A stretch of 64,000 nt of DNA from Bin55 sp965205545 (GTDB lineage: Bacteria > Pseudomonadota > Gammaproteobacteria > Pseudomonadales > Azotimanducaceae), in NCBI GenBank assembly GCA_965205545.1, contig OZ242170.1, positions 1,364,001 to 1,428,000 on the forward strand, read 5' to 3'. A program made the position numbers and the translations under genes. A model generated the notes under the pieces. The model made no database searches and had not been told where the DNA came from. It was given only the letters and a program-made list of their open reading frames with translations. This document shows, in pieces, positions 43,621 to 53,200 of this stretch. How positions within the stretch are numbered: position 1 is the stretch's first letter; every line of letters begins with the position of its first letter.

Positions 43621-45185
43621 GTTCCTAAATCCAACTTCATGTAGACATCCAGGTGCTGCTCAAACGATTGAGTTTCTGATTTCTCCAGTTCTTCTTGCCT
43701 ACGCAGCGAACTTCGGGTCATTTCTTCAAATCTGGCAACACGATTACGGTTTAGCGGATTTTCAAGGAATTCGCGCTGGTGCTGATCGGCCAACGAGTCG
43801 ATCAATCTGTAGTACGACAATCGACTTCCCTTCATGCGGGCAAGTATTTGTGCGGACGGGGTCGCATCAGGGTCCAAGATCTTATGTTGTTGGTTCTCCC
43901 ACGACAATCGATGGGCTGTAGTACCAGAAAGAGTGTCTAAGGTCTCGCACACTCTCTTGATGTCGGCCAATACATCCAACGCCCACGTTCGCAATTCTCG
44001 TTTCTGCCCGTCCAGGCTCAAGAAAACAGCGGGGTCTCTGCCTTTTTGGACTGTAGCCAGCTGGTTCTCCTGAATTTCCTGCCACGTCGTTGGCGTGTCT
44101 GAAGCACTAGGCATCAGCCAGCAATAAATCAACATTGCATCTAAGAATCGAGCAGTGGCACCATCAATTCCTGTTCGGAGGAAGGGATTCAGGTCCAAGC
44201 AGCGTACTTCCAAGTACTCTACTCCGTTACGACTCAAAGAAACGATCGGTCGAAGCCCGCTTTGGGACAAGGGTTTCGGGCGTATCGTTCCGTACGATTC
44301 CGCCTCGATCTGCAAGAGTGCAGTGGAAAGCTGCTTGTACTCCCCAGCTGGCGTTTGTGTTCCAATCTTCTCATACGCCTCATATGGTCTGCTAAGTGCC
44401 GCAATCATGTCATGCAAATAGTCAGCAAGCGAGTTGTAGGAAATGTAGTGTGATGCCTGCGCCGTACTTTGGTAGCCCAATGGTCCCATCCGCAACGAAG
44501 TTGCATATGGCAAGTAGAAGGATTCGCCATCGAGTTCGCTCAGTCCATGATCTGCTGTGGATATGAAGGATCCGCACACTGCCGGCGAGGAACCAAACAA
44601 GTAGATGGGAAGCCAAGCCAGTCGCCGAAAATTCCGAATTAGGCTCATGTAGCCATTGTCTCGAAACTCTCGTGAATCACTTTCGCCCTCAGATTCTGCG
44701 CGCAATTGCCAGAGTGAATCGGGAATGGAAAAGTTGTAATGCAATCCGGAAATAGACTGCATGTAGCGACCATACCGATACGCGAGCCCGGTTCGATAAA
44801 TGCTTTTCACCTTTCCCACGTTGGAATTGCCGTAGTCTGCAATCGGGATGGAAGATTCCCCGCGAAGCATGCATGGCATGCTCGCCGGCCACAAGCGCTC
44901 ACTTTCGATGATTCCATACACGAATCGGTGAATGTCGTCGAGTTCCAATAGGCAATCGTCAATGCTCGTGTGCACACGCGTGACGAACTCAAGCTGCGCT
45001 TCCGAGAAATCCGTCGTAATGGATTCGTGAGTGAGTGCCGCACCCAATTCCGCAGGATGCGGTTTTCGAGAGAGATAGCCGTCGCGAGAAATTCGCAATG
45101 CTTCCTTCTCGATTCCGTGGTCCAAATGAATTTGCCCCGCAGAACCAAAAATGTGCTGCAACCGAGATTCGAGTGAAGCATCCAC
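43617..45185 (-). CDS. gshA: Glutamate-cysteine ligase
   Basis: It performs the first step of glutathione synthesis. The 522 residues align with the gammaproteobacterial GshA (518 in E. coli): GIEKEALRISRDG, HESITTDFSEAQLEFVT, the GLHYNFSIPDSLW substrate segment and YLEVRCLDLNPFLRTGID. GTG start. Its stop overlaps acpH. gshB is not in the window. Confidence 0.96.
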   Translation of the reverse strand: MDASLESRLQHIFGSAGQIHLDHGIEKEALRISRDGYLSRKPHPAELGAALTHESITTDFSEAQLEFVTRVHTSIDDCLLELDDIHRFVYGIIESERLWPASMPCMLRGESSIPIADYGNSNVGKVKSIYRTGLAYRYGRYMQSISGLHYNFSIPDSLWQLRAESEGESDSREFRDNGYMSLIRNFRRLAWLPIYLFGSSPAVCGSFISTADHGLSELDGESFYLPYATSLRMGPLGYQSTAQASHYISYNSLADYLHDMIAALSRPYEAYEKIGTQTPAGEYKQLSTALLQIEAESYGTIRPKPLSQSGLRPIVSLSRNGVEYLEVRCLDLNPFLRTGIDGATARFLDAMLIYCWLMPSASDTPTTWQEIQENQLATVQKGRDPAVFLSLDGQKRELRTWALDVLADIKRVCETLDTLSGTTAHRLSWENQQHKILDPDATPSAQILARMKGSRLSYYRLIDSLADQHQREFLENPLNRNRVARFEEMTRSSLRRQEELEKSETQSFEQHLDVYMKLDLGT

Positions 45186-45260
45186 TTTAGTTGCTCACCT
45201 CAATACGGAGACATTGCCAGACTGCTAACTGCAATTGCTCGGTAATGTATGCCGCTACGG

Positions 45261-46805
45261 CTAGCGGGGACCTGCTTCAACAATTTCGCGATCAACAATG
45301 AACTTCGCGAAATTGCGTTTGAACTTGGCTATTAGAGAATTACGTGCCGAGTCGTAGTCGTCCTTGTTTGACCATGTGTTGCGCGGATTCAAGATCTTGG
45401 AATCTAATCCCTCAACATGTGTGGGGATAGAGAGGTTGAGATCAGGAAGGTGCGTCAATGGGCCATGCTGTAGAGCACCTGAGCGTGCTGCTTCGATGAT
45501 CCTACGAGTTTCCGGTATTCCTATTCTCTTCCCATCGCCATAGGTTCCTCCAGTCCATCCAGTATTCACTAGAAAGACTTGGCAATCGAAAGACGCAAGG
45601 CGACGCATAAGAAGATCTGCGTACACTCCAGGTGGCCTAGGCAGGAAAGCCGCTCCAAAGCCCGCCGAGAACGTAGCTGCGTAGGGTTCGGAGGAACCAA
45701 CGACAGTCGAACCAATTTGCGCCGTGTAGCCAGAAAGAAAGTGGTACGCCGCTGCCTGCGGGGTAAGCACAGAAACTGGAGGCAGGACACCGCTCACGTC
45801 GCATGTTAGAAATATTATTGTTTCAGGTTCGCCACCGCTATTTCTTGGTTCGCACGCCAGAACGTTGCTACGCGGATAGCAAGCTCGAGTGTTTTCGGTA
45901 AGAGAGGAATCGGCATAGTTGGGCTCCCGGGTGTCAGGGTCCACCACAACGTTCTCAACAATGGCGCCAAATCGGATCGCGTCGAAGATCACTGGCTCTG
46001 TCTCTCTTCGAAGGTTTATGCACTTTGCGTAACAGCCCCCTTCGAAGTTGAATACACTACCGGTGCCCCATCCATGTTCGTCGTCGCCTATCAATAGACA
46101 ATCCGGGTCTGAAGACAGCGTCGTCTTTCCTGTACCGGACAGTCCGAAAAAGAGAGCCACCCTTCCGCTGGAGTCCACATTTGCCGAGCAATGCATGGGC
46201 AAGATGTCGTTTTCTGGCAGCAGGAAATTCATCACGGCGAACATCGCCTTCTTCATTTCTCCCGCATAGTGCATTCCAGCGATCAATACCTTTCGCTCGA
46301 CCAAGCTCACAATCACGACGCCGTCGCTGTTTGTTCCGTCTCTCTCGGGAACGCACTCAAAGTCGGGAGCGTTCAGTATTTGCCATACGGGTTTGTTTTG
46401 AGGATTGAATTCTTCAGGAACAATGAACAACGTGCGCGCGAACATTTGGTGCCAAGCGTACTGAGTACATGCGTGCACGGGTTGATAGTGTTGGGGATGA
46501 GCACCAACGTGCATGAGCCCCGCATAGCTTTCTTTCGAATCCAAAAATGCGCTGACTCGCTTCCAAAGCAGTGAAAACCGATGTGGCTCGAAGGGCTGAT
46601 TTACTGTGCCCCAGTCAATCTTTCCTGAGGTCCGATCGTCCTCAACTATGAATCGGTCCTTGGGAGACCTCCCCGTCCGTATTCCGGTCCGAACGGCTAT
46701 GGAACCGTTAGAGACGAGGATTCCTTCGCCATTGCCAATTGCGTGCTCGGCAAGTATGGCTGCAGCAAGACCATTGTGCCTCTTGGGTTCTTGAAGTGCT
46801 TCGAT
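45261..46805 (-). CDS. pckA: Phosphoenolpyruvate carboxykinase (ATP), apparent ATC start
   Basis: PckA makes PEP from oxaloacetate and ATP in gluconeogenesis. Family motifs: GRSPKDRFIV, HVGAHPQHYQP, GEMKKAMF, the P-loop FFGLSGTGKTTLS, DDEHGWG, NFEGGCYAKC and NTGWTGG. Conserved sequence continues about 87 codons before the first standard start (TTG 46544) without any ATG, GTG or TTG. An AGGAAGG (46814-46820) eight nt before ATC 46805 gives a 514-residue protein, close to the roughly 513 of Pseudomonas PckA. A base-calling error or frameshift in the first codons is an alternative. Confidence 0.92.
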   Translation of the reverse strand: MEALQEPKRHNGLAAAILAEHAIGNGEGILVSNGSIAVRTGIRTGRSPKDRFIVEDDRTSGKIDWGTVNQPFEPHRFSLLWKRVSAFLDSKESYAGLMHVGAHPQHYQPVHACTQYAWHQMFARTLFIVPEEFNPQNKPVWQILNAPDFECVPERDGTNSDGVVIVSLVERKVLIAGMHYAGEMKKAMFAVMNFLLPENDILPMHCSANVDSSGRVALFFGLSGTGKTTLSSDPDCLLIGDDEHGWGTGSVFNFEGGCYAKCINLRRETEPVIFDAIRFGAIVENVVVDPDTREPNYADSSLTENTRACYPRSNVLACEPRNSGGEPETIIFLTCDVSGVLPPVSVLTPQAAAYHFLSGYTAQIGSTVVGSSEPYAATFSAGFGAAFLPRPPGVYADLLMRRLASFDCQVFLVNTGWTGGTYGDGKRIGIPETRRIIEAARSGALQHGPLTHLPDLNLSIPTHVEGLDSKILNPRNTWSNKDDYDSARNSLIAKFKRNFAKFIVDREIVEAGPR

Positions 46806-46902
46806 TACTGCTACCTTCCTGTTGAAATGTTCATGAAAAGAATGTTAACCGTGCTCCCTATTCACGATGGGATCAATTTGCTCCTTTACACGCTCTTGTC
46901 GG

Positions 46903-47304
46903 TCACTCTTGATAACCTCGTTGCTTGAGTTGCGCCATGCGACGTCGATCTGCTCGACTGGGCTTGCGTTTCGAAAAAGTAATGCCTGCTCGCGCAGCTT
47001 TGCGTCGTTCTGTTAGTTCCGTGCGCTTTGCAATTGAGTTCTCAGTTTCCTCGTACATGGTCTGCGCTACTACGGCCGGACCTCGCTGATCGAAGAGTTC
47101 TTTCACTACAACCACGATCTGGTGAGCCGGAAGTGTAATTGTCAATGTTTGTCCTTTATGAACGCTTCGTGCTGGCTTGACTCGCTCGCCATCGATGTGT
47201 ACCTTGCCTCCGACGACTGCCTCCTTGGCGCGCGACCGTGTCTTGAAGAAACGTGCCGCCCAAAGCCACTTGTCAATACGAACTCGTTCCTCTCTGGTGT
47301 TCAC
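46903..47304 (-). CDS. hslR: Ribosome-associated heat-shock protein Hsp15 (HslR)
   Basis: Hsp15 binds stalled 50S subunits carrying nascent chain-tRNA. The 133-residue S4-domain protein has VRIDKWLWAARFFKTRSRAKEA and GGKVHIDGERVKPARSV, then VVVKELFDQRGPAVVA and a basic C-terminus. GTG 47304 gives the family-length product; the frame is open 21 codons further, without homology. hslR next to pckA is the E. coli order too, without hslO between. Confidence 0.93.
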   Translation of the reverse strand: MNTREERVRIDKWLWAARFFKTRSRAKEAVVGGKVHIDGERVKPARSVHKGQTLTITLPAHQIVVVVKELFDQRGPAVVAQTMYEETENSIAKRTELTERRKAARAGITFSKRKPSRADRRRMAQLKQRGYQE

Positions 47305-47404
47305 AGTAGTATTGCACTTAGCACCGACCGCGGTTGGTGACAAACTTCCTGTACATTCCTTGTACACCTATACTTAGCCGCCAGTCAAGCTGCAGGAAAT
47401 CGGT

Positions 47405-47941
47405 GTGCTCCCAAAAATCAGTCAGTCGCGTATTGTGGCAAGCAGTCGACTGTTCAGCATTGAGCAAATCGATCTAGTCTTTTCCAATGGCGCAACAAGG
47501 ACTTTCGAACGACTTCCCAAGAGGGGTTTCGAGGGCATCATAGTTTGCGCCGTCAATGACAAGCATGAGTGTATTTTAGTTCGTGAATACCAAGCTGGAA
47601 CGCATCGCTACGAGCTTGTTCTTCCTAAGGGGCGGGTGGAAGCTGCGGAATCCTTCGACGAAGCAGCGAACAGGGAGCTTAAAGAGGAAGCGGGACTAGG
47701 AGCCCGCCGTTTGCAATACCTCAGAGAAATGACCATCGCACCAAGCCATATGGGTTTCTCCATACATGCGATATTGGCAACGGATTTGTATGCAGAATCG
47801 TTGACGGGTGACGAGCCCGAACCTTTGGAAGTCGTTCCATGGCCTATGTGTGAATTGGATGAATTGTTTAGGTCTGACCAACTGACTGAAGCTCGATCCA
47901 TTGCCGCCTTAACTTTGGCTCGCATGGAAATTCGCGATTGA
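47405..47941 (+). CDS. nudE: ADP compounds hydrolase NudE (Nudix)
   Basis: NudE cleaves ADP-ribose, NADH and diadenosine polyphosphates. The 178-residue product has the Nudix box GRVEAAESFDEAANRELKEE followed by AGLG, together with YELVLPKG. Start is GTG. It is divergent from hslR and coupled to cysQ; the nudE-cysQ pair occurs in many gammaproteobacteria. Confidence 0.92.
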   Translation: MLPKISQSRIVASSRLFSIEQIDLVFSNGATRTFERLPKRGFEGIIVCAVNDKHECILVREYQAGTHRYELVLPKGRVEAAESFDEAANRELKEEAGLGARRLQYLREMTIAPSHMGFSIHAILATDLYAESLTGDEPEPLEVVPWPMCELDELFRSDQLTEARSIAALTLARMEIRD

Positions 47942-47942
47942 A

Positions 47943-48761
47943 GTGATTGACGAGCTTGTACGAATTTCCAATCTGGCAAGTAGGGAAATTCTCAATGTCT
48001 ACAACTCGAAATTTACTGTTGGCACAAAGTCTGACGAATCGCCAGTTACACAAGCAGACATACGAGCTCATGATGTAATTGTTCGAGAGTTGACACTGCT
48101 CGACTCTTCCATTCCCATACTTTCCGAGGAGGAAGAGATTCCCCATTTCTCGATACGAAGGAAATGGAAACAGTATTGGCTGGTAGACCCATTGGATGGC
48201 ACTCGAGACTTTGTTGATCGCAACGGCGAGTTCACAGTCAATATTGCGCTAATTGAAGATGGCAAACCTAGACTGGGTGTGGTAAACGTTCCAACCAAAA
48301 GAACAGTCTTTGGCGGTGATTGCGTCGGTCGTAAAGCGTTTGTGCGCTCAACAGAGTCGACACGCACCATAGTGTCCAGAAAGATCGATCTGGGCGCCTT
48401 AGTTCTCGTTGAGAGTCGGCACAATACAACGCCGCACAACGACCGCTTCACCGAGTACTTGACACAGTCTGGGAGGAAAATCACGCGAGAAAATGTTGGA
48501 AGCAGCTGGAAGATGTGTCGAATCGCCGAGGGAAGCGCTGATTTCTATCTTCGATGCGGACCAACTTCGGAATGGGACTTGGCTGCGGCGCATGCGGTCC
48601 TGGGAGCAGCAGGCGGAGACTTGCGTCTGCTGGACGGTTCCCCTGTGCGGTACAACCAAAAGGCAAGCTTGCTCAATCCCTCTTTCTTCGCCTGTGGCGA
48701 CTCGCCGAAGTTCTGGACTGCGGAACTCAGCGCGGCATTTCCACAATTGAAAAAGGGTTGA
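47943..48761 (+). CDS. cysQ: 3'(2'),5'-bisphosphate nucleotidase CysQ
   Basis: CysQ removes 3'-phosphoadenosine-5'-phosphate, a by-product of sulfate assimilation. The 272-residue FIG-superfamily enzyme has ILSEEEEI, the metal-binding WLVDPLDGTRDF and the C-terminal TSEWDLAAAHAVLGAAGG. GTG start one nt after the nudE stop. Confidence 0.94.
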   Translation: MIDELVRISNLASREILNVYNSKFTVGTKSDESPVTQADIRAHDVIVRELTLLDSSIPILSEEEEIPHFSIRRKWKQYWLVDPLDGTRDFVDRNGEFTVNIALIEDGKPRLGVVNVPTKRTVFGGDCVGRKAFVRSTESTRTIVSRKIDLGALVLVESRHNTTPHNDRFTEYLTQSGRKITRENVGSSWKMCRIAEGSADFYLRCGPTSEWDLAAAHAVLGAAGGDLRLLDGSPVRYNQKASLLNPSFFACGDSPKFWTAELSAAFPQLKKG

Positions 48762-48818
48762 GAACTGAGTGCAGGAAATCACTCCTGAAACTAGATTGTC
48801 ATCCCCAAGGAGACGGTA

Positions 48819-49784
48819 GTGAGGTTCATCATCTATGGAGCAGGTGGAATTGGAGGGTCCATTGGCGCACGTTTGCACCTCGCCAACCAAGACGTTGTGC
48901 TCATTGCTCGAGGCAACCATTTCAAAGCTCTTCGTGCAAACGGACTACGATTTGTATCCCCACGGCACGACAGAGTGCTGCGCATTCCTTGCATCCGCCA
49001 CCCTTCAGAACTAAGACCCGGCGAGAAAGACATTGTCTTTTTGTGCATGAAGGGTCAGCACACAGATGGTGCGCTTGTAGACCTGCAGAAGGTTGTTCCT
49101 GACACCACGCCCATAGTCTGTTGCCAGAATGGCGTCGCTAATGAACGAGCTGCGCTTCGGCGTTTTGAAAGGGTCTATGCAATGTGTGTGCTGGTCCCCG
49201 CAGAGCATTTGGAGCCCGGTGTGGTGATCAACTTTGCTGAGGCAACTGCCGGAGCATTGGACGTAGGCAGGTATCCAGCAGGCCTCGACTCGACTGCTGA
49301 AGACATTGCGGGCGCACTACGCAAAGCGGGTTTCAGTTCCGTGGCCGACTCCTCAGTGATGCGACACAAGTACGCAAAAATGCTGGGCAACCTAAGCAAT
49401 GCAGTTCAAGCCGCATGTGGAACAGGCTCGCGAACTATCGCGTCCATTCTTCGGGCCGAAGCACTTGCCTGCTATGCAGCGGCTGGAATCGAGTGTGCAT
49501 CTGCAGAGGAATCGCGTGAACGTAGATCTGAAATTAACGGAGCGCCCGTGGAAGGGTTCGCTCGCCACGGTGGTTCATCGTTGCAGAGCATCATGCGTAA
49601 GACAGGCAACATCGAAGTGGATTTCCTAAACGGCGAAATCGTTCAGATTGGTCGCCTCTATGGCATCCCTACTCCCGCCAATAGAATTGTTCAATCAATT
49701 GGACACCAAGTTGCAGCGTCAGGCAACGCTGGCAATTACTGCACTTTGGGCGAATTGGAGGAAACGATCGCTAGGGAGACGTAG
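48819..49784 (+). CDS. 2-dehydropantoate 2-reductase family protein
   Basis: Ketopantoate reductases make pantoate for coenzyme A with NADPH. The 321-residue protein has the Rossmann motif FIIYGAGGIGGSIGARL, CMKGQHT with the Lys/Gln turn, and QNGVANE, with the family C-terminal helical domain holding the catalytic-Lys-type segment KYAKMLGNLSNAV. The C-terminal half is more divergent than in typical PanE, so another 2-oxoacid substrate is possible. GTG start with AAGGAG five nt upstream. Confidence 0.8.
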   Translation: MRFIIYGAGGIGGSIGARLHLANQDVVLIARGNHFKALRANGLRFVSPRHDRVLRIPCIRHPSELRPGEKDIVFLCMKGQHTDGALVDLQKVVPDTTPIVCCQNGVANERAALRRFERVYAMCVLVPAEHLEPGVVINFAEATAGALDVGRYPAGLDSTAEDIAGALRKAGFSSVADSSVMRHKYAKMLGNLSNAVQAACGTGSRTIASILRAEALACYAAAGIECASAEESRERRSEINGAPVEGFARHGGSSLQSIMRKTGNIEVDFLNGEIVQIGRLYGIPTPANRIVQSIGHQVAASGNAGNYCTLGELEETIARET

Positions 49785-49788
49785 GGAC

Positions 49789-50247
49789 ATGCGATGCTTC
49801 ATTGGTACGTTCCTTCCTGACGGAGTCCAAACTTCAATTCATGGTCAACGCCCAAGCTTGCAACAGGTTCGTTGGACACGTCCGGAACGCTACCACATAA
49901 CACTGAAGTTCTATGCTGACTTGAGCGCTGAGAAGCTCCCCGCTGCAATAGATGAAGCAAAAAGATTCTCTAGCGCTTTTCCGTTAGATGGAGTCGCCAC
50001 ACAATTGGATGGGTTCCCTAGCCGCAATCGCGCACGAGTCGTCATAGTTCGCGTTGACACTCACGGACTACTTGAAGCTGTAGTGGACGATGCGGGTTTT
50101 CAACCACACGTAACCATTGGGTATGCACGCCAAAGGGCTGTCAAGGTTCCGGCCCTTGAGATGGGAATCGAGTTTCGCCTTGATGGAGTCTGTCTTGTGG
50201 AATCTATACAGGGGCGGTATCGCATTGTGTCCCGGCACAATCCCTAG
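49789..50247 (+). CDS. thpR: RNA 2',3'-cyclic phosphodiesterase (2'-5' RNA ligase family)
   Basis: These 2H-phosphoesterases open 2',3'-cyclic phosphates on RNA. The 152-residue protein has both HxTx motifs, YHITLKF near residue 45 and PHVTIGYAR near 112. ATG 49789 (MRCFIGTFLPDGV) follows TAGGGA; the frame upstream overlaps the previous gene and is not homologous. The gap to the preceding stop is four nt. Confidence 0.9.
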   Translation: MRCFIGTFLPDGVQTSIHGQRPSLQQVRWTRPERYHITLKFYADLSAEKLPAAIDEAKRFSSAFPLDGVATQLDGFPSRNRARVVIVRVDTHGLLEAVVDDAGFQPHVTIGYARQRAVKVPALEMGIEFRLDGVCLVESIQGRYRIVSRHNP

Positions 50248-50276
50248 TACAAGCGATCTGAACTGGAAGCGTGCGC

Positions 50277-53200
50277 CTAGTCGACCTCCGATCCAGCAAA
50301 CATAAGTTCTGCCTTTCTGTAAGCATCCAATCCAACTACCTTACCAATTTGTCGTCCAGGAATGTCGTCTTGAGGAGGATGAATTCCACCCCATATTCGC
50401 GACAGTGAACACTGGTCCGCAGCATCCTTGTATGTAGCCCACTGAAGCTCGATTGCCTCGCTAGGTCCTCGTTCAAATTTCAAGAAAGTGTCCGCAGGTA
50501 TTTCGAACCGACCCAGTCCCCCAGGAAAGTAGCTGCTTCCGGTGAATTGAGAAAGTACTTCCGCGGCTGCTGCCGAGTAAGTGGAGTGACCGGAGATATA
50601 CCCCGCGAACGGTGGAGTTACGAACGAAGGGCGCTGATATGGCCACCAGTCTTCAGCACGGATCCAGTCTACTCCTGCAACATCTGATCTTGGGTCCTCG
50701 ACGAAATTGGGTCCGCGCCATGCCTTGAGTTTGATTTTGCCTACATGTTCATCAGCTTCACCCGCCAATGGATCGCCTGACTTGACGAGTTCGATGAAAC
50801 CTTCGCGTAGTCCAATTCCTTCGACGTGATAGGAGTCTAGATCGACGTCGGAGCCCTGCCCTCGATCCGCCATCGCGCGAATCGCCGAGATCGGCCGGAT
50901 GTAGTCATACCAGCCTTTGATTCCCCAAGCTGCAATGGCGGCATCATGCATAGCGCCCCCCAATGTGAAATACGCCTTGATGTCCCACTCAAGGTTTCCC
51001 AACGTCAAACCTTCACCTCCAAAGCGACGATCTAAGTCCGGGTGGTCCATTACTGTGTTCAATATCACATACCAATGACCGGGAGGAGTCTCTGAATCTG
51101 GACCATCTGCCCAAAACTCCGCAAGTACACGCGTGTAGTCACCGCGCTTCACGATGTTCGGGAGATATGGCAAGTCAGTGGTAGGATTGAATGGGTGCCC
51201 ACCGTTCAGATCGTCAGAAAATACGTCACCGTAAAAGGCTTGATACTCTTCAAATGTTGTGGGGTAGCCAGCTAGATTTCCCAAGCTGGAGGGCGATGTA
51301 TCGAGTTCGACACTATCCCCCGGATCGAGTTGAGCCGACCATACAGACACGACTTCAAATCCCCAGCGATACCATTCGGATCGGGAATCGTTGATAAATG
51401 GCGGGGGACCAGGATCGCTATAAACCCAATACTTCTGACCATCGCGTACGTAGATATTCAGATCCTGTTCATCCAATGCAAAAGGCAATACGCTTCCCCA
51501 CTCCGCTCCAATGAAGGAAGGTTCAGACGAACTTGGATTCCCTGCCTGATCGATGAATTCGACGAGAGACAGTGGTTGCCATCGATTGAGATCGGTAATG
51601 TTGGGATTCCCGGCAAGCTCTGGCTTTAGAGGTTGATTGACGGGTCGATATCTTAGATTTGCGTAGTCGTTTTGCTCGTTTGCAGCGTCCAGGCCACCCA
51701 ATGTGATGTAGCAGTGCGCAATGTGGTTGCCAAGCAATGCCGGATTAGCGGAACTGACATCTCGTTCAACAATAGAAGTGTCGTACCCAAGAAAGCTCAT
51801 TAGCACGTCTGCATCTCTGACAATGATCGAACGCCCAGGAGAACGCGAAAAGCGATGCAGGATTAGTCGATAGGATGCATAGCTGATCGCTTCTGCGCGA
51901 GCTATCTCGATTTCGCCAGAAGAGCTCGCCTTCTCAAACTCACATTCGCTTCCTGCTCGTCTCTTGCCCAACAGCCAAGGCATTTCAACATTTCCATAGG
52001 CCGTCCAGGCATCGTACATGGCCGCGGACGCATGAAAGAGATTGCGTGCATGAACCGTTGGCCGGGCATAGTCGTTTCGAATTGCTTCAAGAAGCACTTC
52101 AATCCACAGACGGGCGACTGATACGTCAGGGTCGATAGAAGTCACAGGTAGATAGTTCGCCGTGACTGTTACTGAGTTTTCGGGCATTGTGAAATTGGTG
52201 TGTTGCGACTTGGCGTCGACGAAGCTTCCGCCGCCACTCGATGTCCAGTGGGAAAACACATAGCCGTCTTCCGGCGTTCCCGCTTCCAGAGTGACCATGT
52301 CGTCCTTCTCGTAGATTCCGGTGCCGCTGCCGTCCACCACATTGAGTACTAGCTCTTCATGCACGGGCTGCGCCACTTCCAACGAGTTGTTAGCCTGGAT
52401 ATTGAACAGTAGCGTCTTGGATCGAAGACGATCTGGCCATATGACCTCCACCGACTCGACCGTTTCGTCCGTTCCCAAACCAAAATGGGCAACCGTTGTT
52501 GACTGGGCCAGATATCCGGTGCCAAGCTGAATCTCCTGCGTTTGGGTTCCTCCAGACGACTTGATCTCCACTCTCGCGCCAACTGCTGCGGCATTTCCGG
52601 GCAAGCCAATCAATTTGACCTTCAAGAAGTGGTTGCCATTCTCAATGTCATTCCTGTAGACGGAAGGCGATTTGCGGTTATTGGCGACAAAAATGTCAAT
52701 CTTGCCATCATTGTTGTAGTCGACGCACAGCACCCCGCGGCCCTGGTCGGAATGACTTACCCCCAATCTCTGAGAGGACTCCACAAATGTGCCGTTGGGA
52801 GTACCCATAAACAAAACTGACCGATCTTCCGGAAACAACTCCGACCCGTTGGTATGGAAAAGATCCAGCCAACCATCATTGTCGAAATCAGCGAAACAAC
52901 TGCCCCAACCCCATCCACCATATCGGACATTCGCTTTTCGAGTGACATCTTCGAATCCACCAACGCCATCCCTGTTTCTATACAGTCGATTGCCGTCGTA
53001 TAGATCGCCGAATATTCCGGGATCGCCCCATATGCTTGAGACAAACCAGTCCAAGTCTCCATCGCGGTCATAGTCTCCCACGGCGGCTCCCATTCCATTT
53101 TTGTCAGTGATTTGAGAATTAGTGACGTCTACAAACCATCGACCTTCGATATTTCGAAACACCTGGCTTGACTCAAAATCGCCAGCCATCAAGAGATCTG

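Noticed and set aside
46545..46805. Reading the pckA N-terminus as a separate or broken gene
   Set aside because: The conserved PckA sequence is continuous and in frame with the rest, with no stop; only the start codon is unusual.
49648..49788. Longer thpR starting within the panE-like gene
   Set aside because: The extension is antiparallel in frame to nothing conserved and lies inside the previous gene; ATG 49789 has TAGGGA upstream and the family N-terminus.
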